38,821 nucleotides of DNA, from positions 1-38,821 of the forward strand of contig NZ_AOJH01000061.1 of assembly GCF_000337355.1 (NCBI RefSeq), written 5' to 3'. The DNA is from Halorubrum kocurii JCM 14978 (GTDB lineage Archaea > Halobacteriota > Halobacteria > Halobacteriales > Haloferacaceae). The notes under the pieces are model-generated. The model did no database searches. It was not told the origin of the DNA and saw only the letters and a list, made by a program, of their open reading frames with translations. The position numbers and the translations under genes were made by a program. Positions 16,550 to 25,173 of this stretch are shown here, piece after piece; the stretch's first letter is position 1, and each line of letters opens with the position of its first letter.

Positions 16550-17692
16550 TCACCGCGCCGGTCGTCGGCGGCGGATGTCGCGTTTCAACCGGTCAGCGTA
16601 GTCGAGCCGCGTCTGTCTCGCCTCCGCCGTCGAGAGCGACCCGCCGTCTTGCAGCTCCCCCGAGAGGGGCTCGTACGCGTCCACGTCGAACCCCATCCGC
16701 TCGAGGTACGACCGAACCTCGTCCGCCTCGAGCCCGTCGCGGACGGCGGCCTCGACGCGCGCTTCGACCGCGTCGAACGACGGCAGCACGACGGCGTCGT
16801 CCGTCACGCGTCCCTCGTCGCCTCCGATCTGCACCCCCGTTGTCACGGCCCGGTCGACGACGTCGACGAGGTCGTCCGCCAGCCGAACGACCTGGCTCGG
16901 GAGCGCGGCGTCCGGCGAACGCCACTCGACCGTCGAGAACGCCGCTCGGAGCTTGACGGGAACCCACACCGCGTCCTCCGGCGTGAAGCAGGCCTCGACG
17001 GTCTCCCTGTCGCAGCCGGCGGTGACTGCCTCGGTAACGAACGCCTCGTACCGACGCTCGAGCCGCCTCGCCCACTCCTCGGTGTCTTCGACATACGGCC
17101 ACAGCTCGCCCTGCCTGGGGAGGTGTTCGTACGCCAGCCGGCGGTAGAGCACCGACCGCGCGCTGGCGGCCAGCGGCTCCCCTTCGAAGTACGGTGAGGA
17201 GTTGACGAGCGCTAACGCCGGGTCGAGCCCGGTGAGGGCGTTCAGCTGGTCGACCGCGTGGCCTGGCTGCTGTTCGACGTGGACGTGCGTGCCGGCACAG
17301 TGCCGAACGTACTCGAAGCGGTCCCCGACTACGCGGTCCTGAATGCGCGTCCGCTCGCTCTCGAGGTCGGCGATCTCGCCGTCGTGGAGCGGCGTCGCCA
17401 ACGGGACGAGCGCCTTGTCGAGCTCGTCGGCCCGCCGCGAGACCCGACCGACGCGGTCGAACAGCTCGTCGCGGAGCTCCGCCGTCGACTCGCACGGCGT
17501 CGTCTTGATCTCGAGGAGCGGACTGACGAACTCGCGTTCGACCCCGGCGGACGCGTCGACGAGCTCGCCCGGGTCGGTGAGCCGCCCGTCGCCGTCGATC
17601 ACCCAGTACTCGACCTCGACGCTGCGCCGCATCGGCCCGGGACTGCCGGCCGATCCACCGTCCGACTCGTCCGCTCCGGCAGCGTCGCTCAC
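16550..17692 (-). CDS. gshA: Glutamate-cysteine ligase family protein (gamma-glutamylcysteine synthesis)
   Basis: The C-terminal 360 residues match the GCS2-type glutamate-cysteine ligase family. Visible features are RSVEVEYWVIDGDGRL, FVSPLLEIKTTPCES, the CAGTHVHVEQQPGH block with substrate-binding His residues, and NSSPYFEGEP. Haloarchaea use gamma-glutamylcysteine as their main low-molecular-weight thiol, made by GshA, so that role is likely. The start is uncertain. The GTG at 17692 gives 380 residues with a short Asp/Gly-rich lead and has a purine-rich GAGGGA before it; the ATG at 17632 gives 360. A further upstream ATG at 17785 lies beyond the likely TATA box (about 17753-17762) and is rejected. 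Confidence 0.83.
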   Translation of the reverse strand: MSDAAGADESDGGSAGSPGPMRRSVEVEYWVIDGDGRLTDPGELVDASAGVEREFVSPLLEIKTTPCESTAELRDELFDRVGRVSRRADELDKALVPLATPLHDGEIADLESERTRIQDRVVGDRFEYVRHCAGTHVHVEQQPGHAVDQLNALTGLDPALALVNSSPYFEGEPLAASARSVLYRRLAYEHLPRQGELWPYVEDTEEWARRLERRYEAFVTEAVTAGCDRETVEACFTPEDAVWVPVKLRAAFSTVEWRSPDAALPSQVVRLADDLVDVVDRAVTTGVQIGGDEGRVTDDAVVLPSFDAVEARVEAAVRDGLEADEVRSYLERMGFDVDAYEPLSGELQDGGSLSTAEARQTRLDYADRLKRDIRRRRPAR

Positions 17693-17739
17693 GGTCCCTC
17701 TGCCCGGTCGTCGGTTCCCTCCCGCTCGCTCGCTCGAAT

Positions 17740-17890
17740 CGGTGTGGCAGATGTGATATATGTTAGCACAGCACTGGATCTTCACAGCGAACTAATAATC
17801 CTTATGCAGGTCTCGTTCTATACTCCTCAAATACTTTGTATTCATTTAGGACTCGACCAAATTTATAAATGAGTGGCCACTTTTATTCCG
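17740..17890. other. AT-rich intergenic island with TATA-like boxes
   Basis: The spacer between the glutamate-cysteine ligase gene and the end of the GH97 gene (17693-18019) changes sharply in composition at about 17750-17885. It is full of A/T runs such as AATTTATAAATGAG, while both neighbours are very GC-rich. ACATATAT (about 17756 on the minus strand) is the likely promoter of the ligase gene. A second TATA-like box (17861-17870) has no gene behind it on either strand. I see only a 17-codon open frame, too short to call. It may be a degraded foreign insert or an AT-rich regulatory spacer. Confidence 0.5.
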
Positions 17891-18019
17891 CTTCGCGTCG
17901 GCTTCGGCGATCGGTGTCGGACGATCCTCCCGCAGGTGAGCGTGGTCGAACGGCCCGCTCTCGCAAAGACCCGGCGGCCGACCCGGCTTTCTCGGCTCTC
18001 GTCCCGGCACTTTGACCCC

Positions 18020-21000
18020 CTACAGCGACGTGAACGGCAGCGTCGCTAGCGAGTCGGGGCCGTAGTCGAGCGCCGCGGACTGGCTCGTTCCCTCCGGCGT
18101 CACCAGGTCGATGACGCTCGGGGTGTTGTCGACGGCGTCCTCGCGCGCGCCGCCGAAGACGTACCCGCCGGCGTCGACCTGCACGTCGCGGAACGCGCCG
18201 TAGTCGGCGGATCCGACGACCGGACAGACCTCCCAGTCGGCGATGTCGGCCCCGCCGAGCGTCGCCTTCGGGACCGAGACGACGGCGACGTTCGAGTCGA
18301 GAGCGGCGAACCGCTCCGGCGAGCCGAGTTCGGCGTTCTCGTCGTCGACGACGGTACCGCCGCCGAACCCGTCCGAACTGACCCGGTACTGCCACGGGTC
18401 GGCAAATTCGGCGGTGACGTTCAGGTCGCCGATCTCGGTCGTCCGCCCGCCGTCGTGCTCCGGGTCGCGCAGGTAGACGACGAAGTAGTGCGGCGAGAAG
18501 TCCCCGCCGAACCCGGTGTACAGGTTCTCGACCTCGAAGGCGAACCGGTACTCCCCTTCGGTCTCCAGCACGCGGAACGAGCGCAAGTCGAACGCTCCCG
18601 CTTGGAACGCGTCGGCCGTCGGATAGGCGTACTCGCCGGGCCCGTCGTCGTCGCCCCGCGGATCGGTGAGCTCCGCCACCACGTCGCCGGGCGCGACCGT
18701 GACGGTCTCCGTCGCCAGTTCGGCCCCGCCGTCGGCCTCGCGGACGACCACCTCGAACGTGCCGATCCGCGAGATGTCGAACCCGAGGTCGACCGTTTCG
18801 TCCGTCGCGTTCGGCGGGAGCCGAACGTTGCCGACCGCCTCGAACTCGCCGTCGACGAGGACCTCCACGGTCGTCCCGCCCACGAACCCGGCGTCGTTGG
18901 AGCCGGTCGCGGTGACGAACGACTCGCCGAGGCCGGCCTCGTCGGCGATAGACACCGAGAACGTCTGTTCCGGCCGCTCGTACTCCGGAAGGCTGGTTAT
19001 CTCGCCGCCCCGCGCCGGGCGCAGCCTGACGGCCGTCCCGCCGCTCGTCGCCATCGACGCGAGCAGGGTCGTCTCGGGGTCGACGACCGCCTCGTCGACG
19101 CGGACGCCCGTCGGGTCGGCGTCCACCCCGGCGCCGACGGCGTCCGAGTGAATCTCGGCCACGTACTTCGGGCCGCCGCGGCCGTTTCCGTCGCCGGTGC
19201 TGTCGTCCCCGCCGCCGCGGTTCCCCTTCCCGCCCGAGTTCCCGGGCGCGAGGAACTCGAGCGGCACGTCGACCGCCCGTCCGTCGCCGTCGGTCATGGC
19301 GCCGACGTACCACTCGTCGCCGTGTCTGCGAGCGATCGAGAGGTAGTCGCCGATCGCCGAGCCGACGACGCGGGTCTCGTCCCAGCCGGCCGCCGGCACC
19401 GACTCGATGAAGCCGAACTCGGGCTCCGCGTCGAAGTTCTCGTTCTCCGGGACGTACCCCTCGTACTCGGCGGGGACCGGCGACGGCTCGCCGGCCTCGG
19501 TGACGGCGACCGCGTTGAGGTTGAACCCGCCGACGTCGCCGGTGAACCCCTCGTCGCCCTCCGCGTACTCGACCTCGATCGCGACCTCGTTGTCGCCCGC
19601 GTCGAGGTCGACCGCGGTCGTGAACAGGTCCCAGTCGTCCCAGTAGTCGGTGAACCCGGGCTCGATCGTCTCGCGCTCGCCGTTGACGCGGAGGGTCGCC
19701 CGCGGGCCGCCGGCGTCGATCACTCGGCCGGCGTTCTCCTCGGGGGCGCTCGCGTATCGCAGGCGGAGGTCGTACGTCCCGGCCGCGGGGACGTCGCGGA
19801 CCGTGAACGAGACCGACGACCCGTTCGGCGCGCGGTTGGGATCGACGGCGACGAAGTTGGTGCCGAACGCGTTCCGCCACGAGTCGTCGGTGACGAATCC
19901 GTCGACGTCGCCCGCGGCGGCCTGGAGCGCCTCGCCGACCTCGAACGTTTCGTCGACGTACGCCTCGACGCGGTCGGCGGCCATCTGGAGCCCGCTCAGG
20001 TACGTCGGGTACATCGCGAGCTGTTTCGCCCGCGTCGTCTGGACCCGGCCGCCGCGGTCGTCGGTGAAGGTGATATCGAAGATGCCCGGCTGGTAGCTCA
20101 CCGGCCCCGCGAGGTTCCGCGTGAACGGGAGCGTGACGTGGTGGTCGCGGCCGACGTTCGAGCCGAGCTGGCCGAACCCGTCGTACTCCTGGGCCTTGAC
20201 GACCTCGCGGTTCGCCACGTTCGGGTAGGTGCGGATCTCGCCGGTCGGCTTGATCCCCTCGTGAATCTCCAGCAGCTGGCGGTTCGCGGCCGCCTCGCGG
20301 ATCACCAGCCGGTGGTGGTTCACCGCGAGCTGGTTGTGCTGATTGTGGGTCGGCTCGGACCCGTCGCCGTCGATGCCGAGGCCCGGGTCGGAGACGTAGC
20401 CGTTCTTGATCGAGTTGATCCCCTGCTCGTCGTACGCCGCGAACACGTCCTCGTCGAGGACCGAGTCCTCGTAGTTCGGGAGGTTCCCGGCGGTCTCGTT
20501 GTGGATCGTCATCTCGACCGGCTCCGGCAGCGACGCGCCGAACTCGGTCGCCTCCCGCACGTCGAAGTCGGGGGTGGAGTCGTCGACGCCGAACGCGAGC
20601 CCCGAGCCGTCGCCGGGGTAGGTGTCCCACCCCTCGTTCCACCCCTCGACGAGGACGCTGTCGATGCCGTTCTCGCTCGCGAACCGCATGTACCGCTTCA
20701 TCCGCTCGGTCCGGGCGCCGTGGGTGTAGGCGGCGGGGTTCCCGCCCTCGGCCGCGATCGCGTCGTCGGACTTGTACTCCCAGTTGGCCGACCCGGCGAT
20801 CATCGTCCACCAGATGCCGACGTACGTCCGAGGCTCGATCCAGTCGGTGTCGGGCGCGCCGCCGACGGTCGGGAGCGCCGACTCGTCCAGCGGGTCGGAG
20901 AGCAGGGGGACGAGCTGCGACTCGATCAGCCCGCCCGGCCGGTCGACGAGCTGTATCGTCCGCCACGGGGTCGTCGCGGGGAGCTCGAGCGACGCCTTCG

Positions 21001-21913
21001 TCCCGTCGGGCAGCGGGGTGAGCGCCGTGCGGAACGCGGTGCTGCCGCCGTCACGCGGGGCGAGCGTCGCCGCCGCGTAGTCGTCGAGGTTCGCCTCGTG
21101 GACGCTCAGGTACGCGTCGCCGGCGTCGACCGTCAGCGGCGTGTGCGCGCCCTCGCGGATCGGCGTGTCCGTCGGTCGGGTCCGACGGGTCCCTCCCGGG
21201 ATCTCCGAGAGCGGCGTCTCCGCGTACTCCTGCTCGAAGCGCGGGTTGGTCACCTCGTTTCCGATCCACCAGGCGTCGTAGTCGTCCGCGAACGCGACGC
21301 CCGTGTTCTCCGCCTCGATCACCGCCCGCTCGGCGTTGCTCGCGAAGCCCTCGCCGAGCACGACGCGGAGGCCGATCCCGTCGTCGAAGACCCGGACCTC
21401 GAGGACGGCGCTCCGCCCGTCCACCGCGTCGGCCCCGCCGACCGCCGCACTGCCTTCCACGTCCCCGTCGGTGAGCCCGACGCGCAGGGCGTTGTAGTCG
21501 GCCGCCGCCTCGTCGACGGCGCCCCACACCGGCTCCCACCGCTCGGTGTCCGCCCCGCGCTCGGTCCCCGTGACGGTCAGGGGGACGGTGCCTCCGTCCG
21601 TCGCGCTCGACGCGCCGAACGACGCCTGGTTCCGGAAGTCGAACCCGAGCGGCGACGGCTCGACGTACGTCGTCCCGCCGCGGGCGACCTCGTACGTCGG
21701 GACCCCGTCGGCGACGTCGACCGTCACGGCGATCGACCCGTCAGGCGACTCGACCGTCTGGACAGGGTCGTCCGCGTCGTTCGCGACCGTCTCGGCGTCC
21801 GCGGCCGAGACGTCCCGCGAGTACGCGGCCGCGGCCACCAGCGCCCCCACGCCGCCGAGGAACCCCCGGCGTGTCGTCTCTCGAAATTCGTGCTGTGATT
21901 CTTTTTCGTCCAT
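18020..21913 (-). CDS. Secreted multidomain glycoside hydrolase family 97 enzyme
   Basis: This 1297-residue exported enzyme starts with a Tat signal (twin Arg15-Arg16, RRGFLGGVGALVAAAA). Domains in order are GH97 N-terminal beta-sandwich (about 45-340), GH97 catalytic barrel (about 360-650), a carbohydrate-binding-like beta domain (about 672-805), GH97 C-terminal domain (about 835-975, broken by a Gly/Asn-rich loop near 890-915), a surface-type beta domain (about 985-1100) and a C-terminal DOMON-like, glucodextranase-C-type domain (about 1110-1290). Catalytic region markers are HNETAGN (Glu473) and IHEGIKPTGEIRTYPN (Glu552). GH97 enzymes cleave alpha-glucosides or alpha-galactosides; the substrate here is not settled. 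The ATG at 21913 lies about 28 nt after a TTATAA box, so it is leaderless. Confidence 0.92.
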   Translation of the reverse strand: MDEKESQHEFRETTRRGFLGGVGALVAAAAYSRDVSAADAETVANDADDPVQTVESPDGSIAVTVDVADGVPTYEVARGGTTYVEPSPLGFDFRNQASFGASSATDGGTVPLTVTGTERGADTERWEPVWGAVDEAAADYNALRVGLTDGDVEGSAAVGGADAVDGRSAVLEVRVFDDGIGLRVVLGEGFASNAERAVIEAENTGVAFADDYDAWWIGNEVTNPRFEQEYAETPLSEIPGGTRRTRPTDTPIREGAHTPLTVDAGDAYLSVHEANLDDYAAATLAPRDGGSTAFRTALTPLPDGTKASLELPATTPWRTIQLVDRPGGLIESQLVPLLSDPLDESALPTVGGAPDTDWIEPRTYVGIWWTMIAGSANWEYKSDDAIAAEGGNPAAYTHGARTERMKRYMRFASENGIDSVLVEGWNEGWDTYPGDGSGLAFGVDDSTPDFDVREATEFGASLPEPVEMTIHNETAGNLPNYEDSVLDEDVFAAYDEQGINSIKNGYVSDPGLGIDGDGSEPTHNQHNQLAVNHHRLVIREAAANRQLLEIHEGIKPTGEIRTYPNVANREVVKAQEYDGFGQLGSNVGRDHHVTLPFTRNLAGPVSYQPGIFDITFTDDRGGRVQTTRAKQLAMYPTYLSGLQMAADRVEAYVDETFEVGEALQAAAGDVDGFVTDDSWRNAFGTNFVAVDPNRAPNGSSVSFTVRDVPAAGTYDLRLRYASAPEENAGRVIDAGGPRATLRVNGERETIEPGFTDYWDDWDLFTTAVDLDAGDNEVAIEVEYAEGDEGFTGDVGGFNLNAVAVTEAGEPSPVPAEYEGYVPENENFDAEPEFGFIESVPAAGWDETRVVGSAIGDYLSIARRHGDEWYVGAMTDGDGRAVDVPLEFLAPGNSGGKGNRGGGDDSTGDGNGRGGPKYVAEIHSDAVGAGVDADPTGVRVDEAVVDPETTLLASMATSGGTAVRLRPARGGEITSLPEYERPEQTFSVSIADEAGLGESFVTATGSNDAGFVGGTTVEVLVDGEFEAVGNVRLPPNATDETVDLGFDISRIGTFEVVVREADGGAELATETVTVAPGDVVAELTDPRGDDDGPGEYAYPTADAFQAGAFDLRSFRVLETEGEYRFAFEVENLYTGFGGDFSPHYFVVYLRDPEHDGGRTTEIGDLNVTAEFADPWQYRVSSDGFGGGTVVDDENAELGSPERFAALDSNVAVVSVPKATLGGADIADWEVCPVVGSADYGAFRDVQVDAGGYVFGGAREDAVDNTPSVIDLVTPEGTSQSAALDYGPDSLATLPFTSL

Positions 21914-22073
21914 TGTGCGTTTGCCATGAATACGGTGATTTATAATGTTATTGTAACGAACGAGAGGTGTTTCATCCGTTCGTATCCGAGTTAAAAATAC
22001 GCGGGGACGGGGCGATTCGGTGCGTAATCGGGGTCGAGCGGCGTCGACCGCGGGGCGGCGTCGACCCGTTCGC

Positions 22074-23534
22074 TTATAAAGCGTTCTCCAGCGCGGACGC
22101 GACGGTCCGCGCCTTCTCCGCCAGCGGCTCCGGAACCTCGCCGGCTGCCTCCGCGTCCCGCAGCTCGTCGTCGTCGACGCGCTCGACGGTCCCGTCGGTG
22201 TGTTTCATCACGTCGACGTGGAGGTCCACGTAGCGGGCGGCGTCCGGGAACACCTCGACCGGCGTGCAGACGTTGACGTAGGTCCCGCGCACCGCCCCGT
22301 CGCGGCCGCGGTACGTCGTCGGGTACCACCACCGTCCCTCCTTCAGGCTGGTCTCGGCCACGTCGCCGGCCTCGCGGGGCACGTCCAGCCCGTCATAGGT
22401 GCCACCGCCGGTCATCTCGCGCTCGACCGTGACCGAGCCGTCGGCGCCGACGGCCGTCACCGTCGCCTCGCCCAGCGTGATCAGCCGGCCGTCGGGCTTG
22501 CCGTGTTCGAGCCGGAGCGCGTCGCCCTCGGCCGGACCGAACGCGTCCGCCACGACCCCGAACGGGAACGCGGCGTCGGCGTCGGGCTCGCACAGCGCCT
22601 CCGCGAGGTCGACGCCGGCGGACGCGTCCGCAGACCCTGCCTTCACGCGGTGGTGGCCCGGCATCGTCGCGGTCGCCTTCCGCCGCCGGTCGTCGAGCGC
22701 GAACCGGCTCTCGCGGCCGAACCACACCCAGACGCCGGCGTTGGGCCGCGCGAGCGGCACCTCGCGCACGAGGTCCGAGTCGTCGAGGACGCCGGCGCCC
22801 CCGGCCGTGTCGACGGCGTCGCCGAGCCCCTCGGCGGCCGCGACTGCCCGGTCGAGCTCTGCTCGCAGCTCCTCGGTCCCGGCGTCGACCGCGGGGGGCT
22901 TCCAGACCGCGCGCCACCCCTCCGGCGGCTCCAGCCCGAGCAGGTCGAGCATCCCCGACAGCTCCCGAGCGGCCTCGTCGTTCCGCACGTCGACGCGCGT
23001 GCCGGAGCCCGGCTCGAGCGCGACCAGCCCGCCGCCCGCCCGCAGCGACCCGTCCAGTTCCGGGCGGCGGTCCGTCCACGGCGCCGCGGACTCGCGGACC
23101 TGCACCCGGACCGGATCGCCCGTCTCGATCCGGTCCTCGACGCTCCCGTAGGGAAGGTACCCCTCGGCGGTGGCGTCGTCGCCGCCCCCGCGTTCGTCCC
23201 CGACGCGAAGCCGGACGACCCCCCCGCCGCCGAGCGTCTCCGTCACCGTCCCGTCGAGGACGGTTCCGGGCGGAGTCGGGTCGGCCCACGCCAGCGCGTC
23301 GAGACCGACGTCGGTCAGGAGCGCTCTGAGAGCCCCCACCGTGTCCGGGTCGCCGTGCGCGCCGACGCCCTGCCGGTCCGCCGTCGTCGAGACCCGCGCG
23401 TCCGGCGGCGCCGTCTCGAACTCGGCGTCGAAGCGTCGCCGGATCGGCGCCGAGGCGTCGACGACCTCGTGGCCCGCGTCCAGCAGGGCCTCCGTGAGCG
23501 CCGTCGCGTAGATGCCGCGCACGCGGGCGTTCAT
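22074..23534 (-). CDS. FAU-1 family ribonuclease/RNA-binding protein (S1 and DUF402 domains)
   Basis: This 486-residue protein is of the archaeal FAU-1 (AU-1) type. It has an N-terminal domain (MNARVRGIYATALTEALLDAGHEV), an S1-like OB domain (about residues 95-170, GTVLDGTVTETLGGGGVVRL and YLPYGSVEDRIETGDPV), and a C-terminal DUF402 domain (about 330-450, with GRWWYPTTYRGRDG and VDLHVDVMKHTDG). Family members are RNase E/G-like enzymes or bind AU-rich RNA, with reported roles in rRNA processing. The open frame runs on upstream but that part is a shadow of the next gene. The ATG at 23534 overlaps the stop of the upstream gene (ATGA), so the two are translationally coupled. Confidence 0.88.
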   Translation of the reverse strand: MNARVRGIYATALTEALLDAGHEVVDASAPIRRRFDAEFETAPPDARVSTTADRQGVGAHGDPDTVGALRALLTDVGLDALAWADPTPPGTVLDGTVTETLGGGGVVRLRVGDERGGGDDATAEGYLPYGSVEDRIETGDPVRVQVRESAAPWTDRRPELDGSLRAGGGLVALEPGSGTRVDVRNDEAARELSGMLDLLGLEPPEGWRAVWKPPAVDAGTEELRAELDRAVAAAEGLGDAVDTAGGAGVLDDSDLVREVPLARPNAGVWVWFGRESRFALDDRRRKATATMPGHHRVKAGSADASAGVDLAEALCEPDADAAFPFGVVADAFGPAEGDALRLEHGKPDGRLITLGEATVTAVGADGSVTVEREMTGGGTYDGLDVPREAGDVAETSLKEGRWWYPTTYRGRDGAVRGTYVNVCTPVEVFPDAARYVDLHVDVMKHTDGTVERVDDDELRDAEAAGEVPEPLAEKARTVASALENAL

Positions 23535-23944
23535 AGCTCGCCGGGGTCGCGCGCGAACCGGACGCGGTCGTGGACGGTCGCGCCGAGCGAGAGCTCGACG
23601 AGGACGGGAGTCTCGTCGTCCCCCTCCTCGCTCACCGTCTCCGCGGTCCGCAACACCCGCCCGCCCTCGACCGGGACGCCCCAGCCGTCGAGCGACAGGT
23701 AGCCGCGGAGGTCGCTCCCGTGGGTGAACAGGTCCACGTCGGCCGTCGCGTGCTCCTGTCTCTCGGCGGTGCTGTGTGCCATTTCCATGTCGGAGTAGTA
23801 GGGTCCCGCCGGCTCGAAGAACTCCCGGAGGCGGTCGGCGTCCTCGGCGACCAGCTCGGCGACCCGGTCGGACACCGTCGCGATCGCGTCCGCGTCGAGC
23901 CCCGCCTCGCGGAGGGCCCGCTGGGTCCGTGCGTCGAAGTGCAT
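23531..23944 (-). CDS. Conserved haloarchaeal protein (DUF7532-like), coupled to FAU-1
   Basis: This 137-residue acidic protein begins MHFDARTQRALREAGLDAD and has a helical N-terminal half, then a beta-rich half (DLRGYLSLDGWGVPVEGGRV, ETPVLVELSLGATVHDRVRF). It has no signal or membrane segment. I recognise it only as a conserved haloarchaeal protein of unknown function, and the DUF assignment is from memory. Its stop overlaps the start of the FAU-1 gene, so the two products are made together, which hints at a role in RNA metabolism. Confidence 0.75.
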   Translation of the reverse strand: MHFDARTQRALREAGLDADAIATVSDRVAELVAEDADRLREFFEPAGPYYSDMEMAHSTAERQEHATADVDLFTHGSDLRGYLSLDGWGVPVEGGRVLRTAETVSEEGDDETPVLVELSLGATVHDRVRFARDPGEL

Positions 23945-24075
23945 ACCACCCCTTCGACCGCGGCGGTTTCAACACTGTCGGGTCCGTCGCGTCCCGCTCG
24001 ACGGCGGACCGACCCCGGTCCGACCGCACCCCAAACCGGCCACGGCTTAAGTCGACCCAGACCGAATTCGGTGAC

Positions 24076-25086
24076 ATGCCATCTCGGTCGGACCCGGTCG
24101 AGTCGCGCGCCGACGACGACCGCGACCTCTACGACATCGCCACGTGGGAGGAACGCACCTCCCTCGACGGGCTCTCCGTCGCGTTACACTGGCTCATCAC
24201 CCGGTCGGCGAAGGCGCTCGTCGTCTTCGTCGCGCTCCTCGGGCTCCTCGCGATCCTCGGCTCCTTCGGGCTCGGACTCGTGTTCGATCCGGCCATCGCG
24301 ATGCTCGTCGGGCTCTCCGCGGTCCCCGCGTTCGGGCTCGCCGCGTACGTGTACGTCTCCGACGTGACCACCGGCGAACCGCTCTCGCTGCTCGTGGCGA
24401 CGTTCCTGCTGTCGATCCTGACCGCGACGTTCGCGGCGGTCCTCAACAGCTACGCGCAGCCGTTCTTCGACCCGTTCGGCTTCCTCGGACTCGTCCTCTT
24501 CTTTTTCGTGATCGTCGGGCCGATCGAGGAGTCGGTGAAGCTGCTCGCGGTCCGGCTGTACGCCTACACCGACGACCGGTTCGACGCGGTCATCGACGGC
24601 GCGGTGTACGGCGCCATCGCCGGGCTCGGATTCGTCGTCATCGAGAACCTGGTGTACATCGCTCAGACCGTCGAGCTGGGGGAACTATCGCTCAGTATCG
24701 CCACGCTCGGTGCGGGCGACGGGATCGCCGCGCTGCGCGCGCTGGCCGGCCCGGGACACGTCATCTACTCCGCGTTCGCGGGGTACTACCTCGGGCTCGC
24801 CAAGTTCAACCCGGGAAACCGCGGGCCGATCGTCGTGAAGGGGCTCGTCATCGCTGCCGCGATCCACGCGCTGTACAACTCGCTGGTCGGGCCGGTGACG
24901 ACGGTGCTCTCGCTGGCGACCGGGCTGCCGCAGCTCGTCTCGCTGTTCGTCTTCGTGATCCTGTTTCAGGGGGCGTTCGGGTACGTCCTCCTGCGGAAGA
25001 TCCGCCGGTACCGGGACGCGTACCTCGAGACGCGCGACGCGGTCGATCCCGCCCTCAAGCCCGAAATGACCGAGTTCGAGGACTAA
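24076..25086 (+). CDS. PrsW-family intramembrane metalloprotease
   Basis: This 336-residue polytopic membrane protein has an acidic cytoplasmic N-terminus (residues 1-40) and about eight membrane helices. PrsW motifs are clear: GPIEESVKLLAVR (Glu151, Glu152, Lys155), VVIENLVYI (Glu190, Asn191), GPGHVIYSAFAGYYLG (His228) and IHALYNSLVG (His264, Asn268). In bacteria PrsW cleaves anti-sigma factors inside the membrane. Archaea lack those, so the substrate here is unknown. The frame extends further upstream, but the ATG at 24076 fits the GCTTAAG TATA-like box about 28 nt before it, and homology begins there. Confidence 0.88.
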   Translation: MPSRSDPVESRADDDRDLYDIATWEERTSLDGLSVALHWLITRSAKALVVFVALLGLLAILGSFGLGLVFDPAIAMLVGLSAVPAFGLAAYVYVSDVTTGEPLSLLVATFLLSILTATFAAVLNSYAQPFFDPFGFLGLVLFFFVIVGPIEESVKLLAVRLYAYTDDRFDAVIDGAVYGAIAGLGFVVIENLVYIAQTVELGELSLSIATLGAGDGIAALRALAGPGHVIYSAFAGYYLGLAKFNPGNRGPIVVKGLVIAAAIHALYNSLVGPVTTVLSLATGLPQLVSLFVFVILFQGAFGYVLLRKIRRYRDAYLETRDAVDPALKPEMTEFED

Positions 25087-25102
25087 TCCGGGCCGTCGTC
25101 GG

Positions 25103-25165
25103 CCCGTCTCTCCGGTCCACCGACCCGTCTCTCCGGTCCACCGACCCGTCTCTCCGGTCCACCGA
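25103..25165. repeat. Three perfect tandem copies of a 21-bp unit
   Basis: Three back-to-back copies of a 21-bp unit beginning CCCGTCTCTCCGGTCCACC occupy 25103-25123, 25124-25144 and 25145-25165, without a mismatch. A further CCCG after the third copy may be a remnant. The array fills most of the 87-bp gap between the convergent PrsW-like and ROK genes, where it could affect termination or be a slippage expansion. Confidence 0.85.
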
Positions 25166-25173
25166 CCCGCCGC

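Noticed and set aside
17795..17845. A 17-codon minus-strand peptide in the AT-rich island (starts MNTKYLRS)
   Set aside because: Too short and no conservation evidence. The TATA-like spacing (about 21 nt) is too small for a leaderless start.
17883..21898. Very long open frames on both strands across the GH97 gene (over 1000 codons)
   Set aside because: They are shadows of the GH97 gene in GC-rich DNA. Their proteins are Arg-rich, lack domains and are unlike acidic haloarchaeal proteins.
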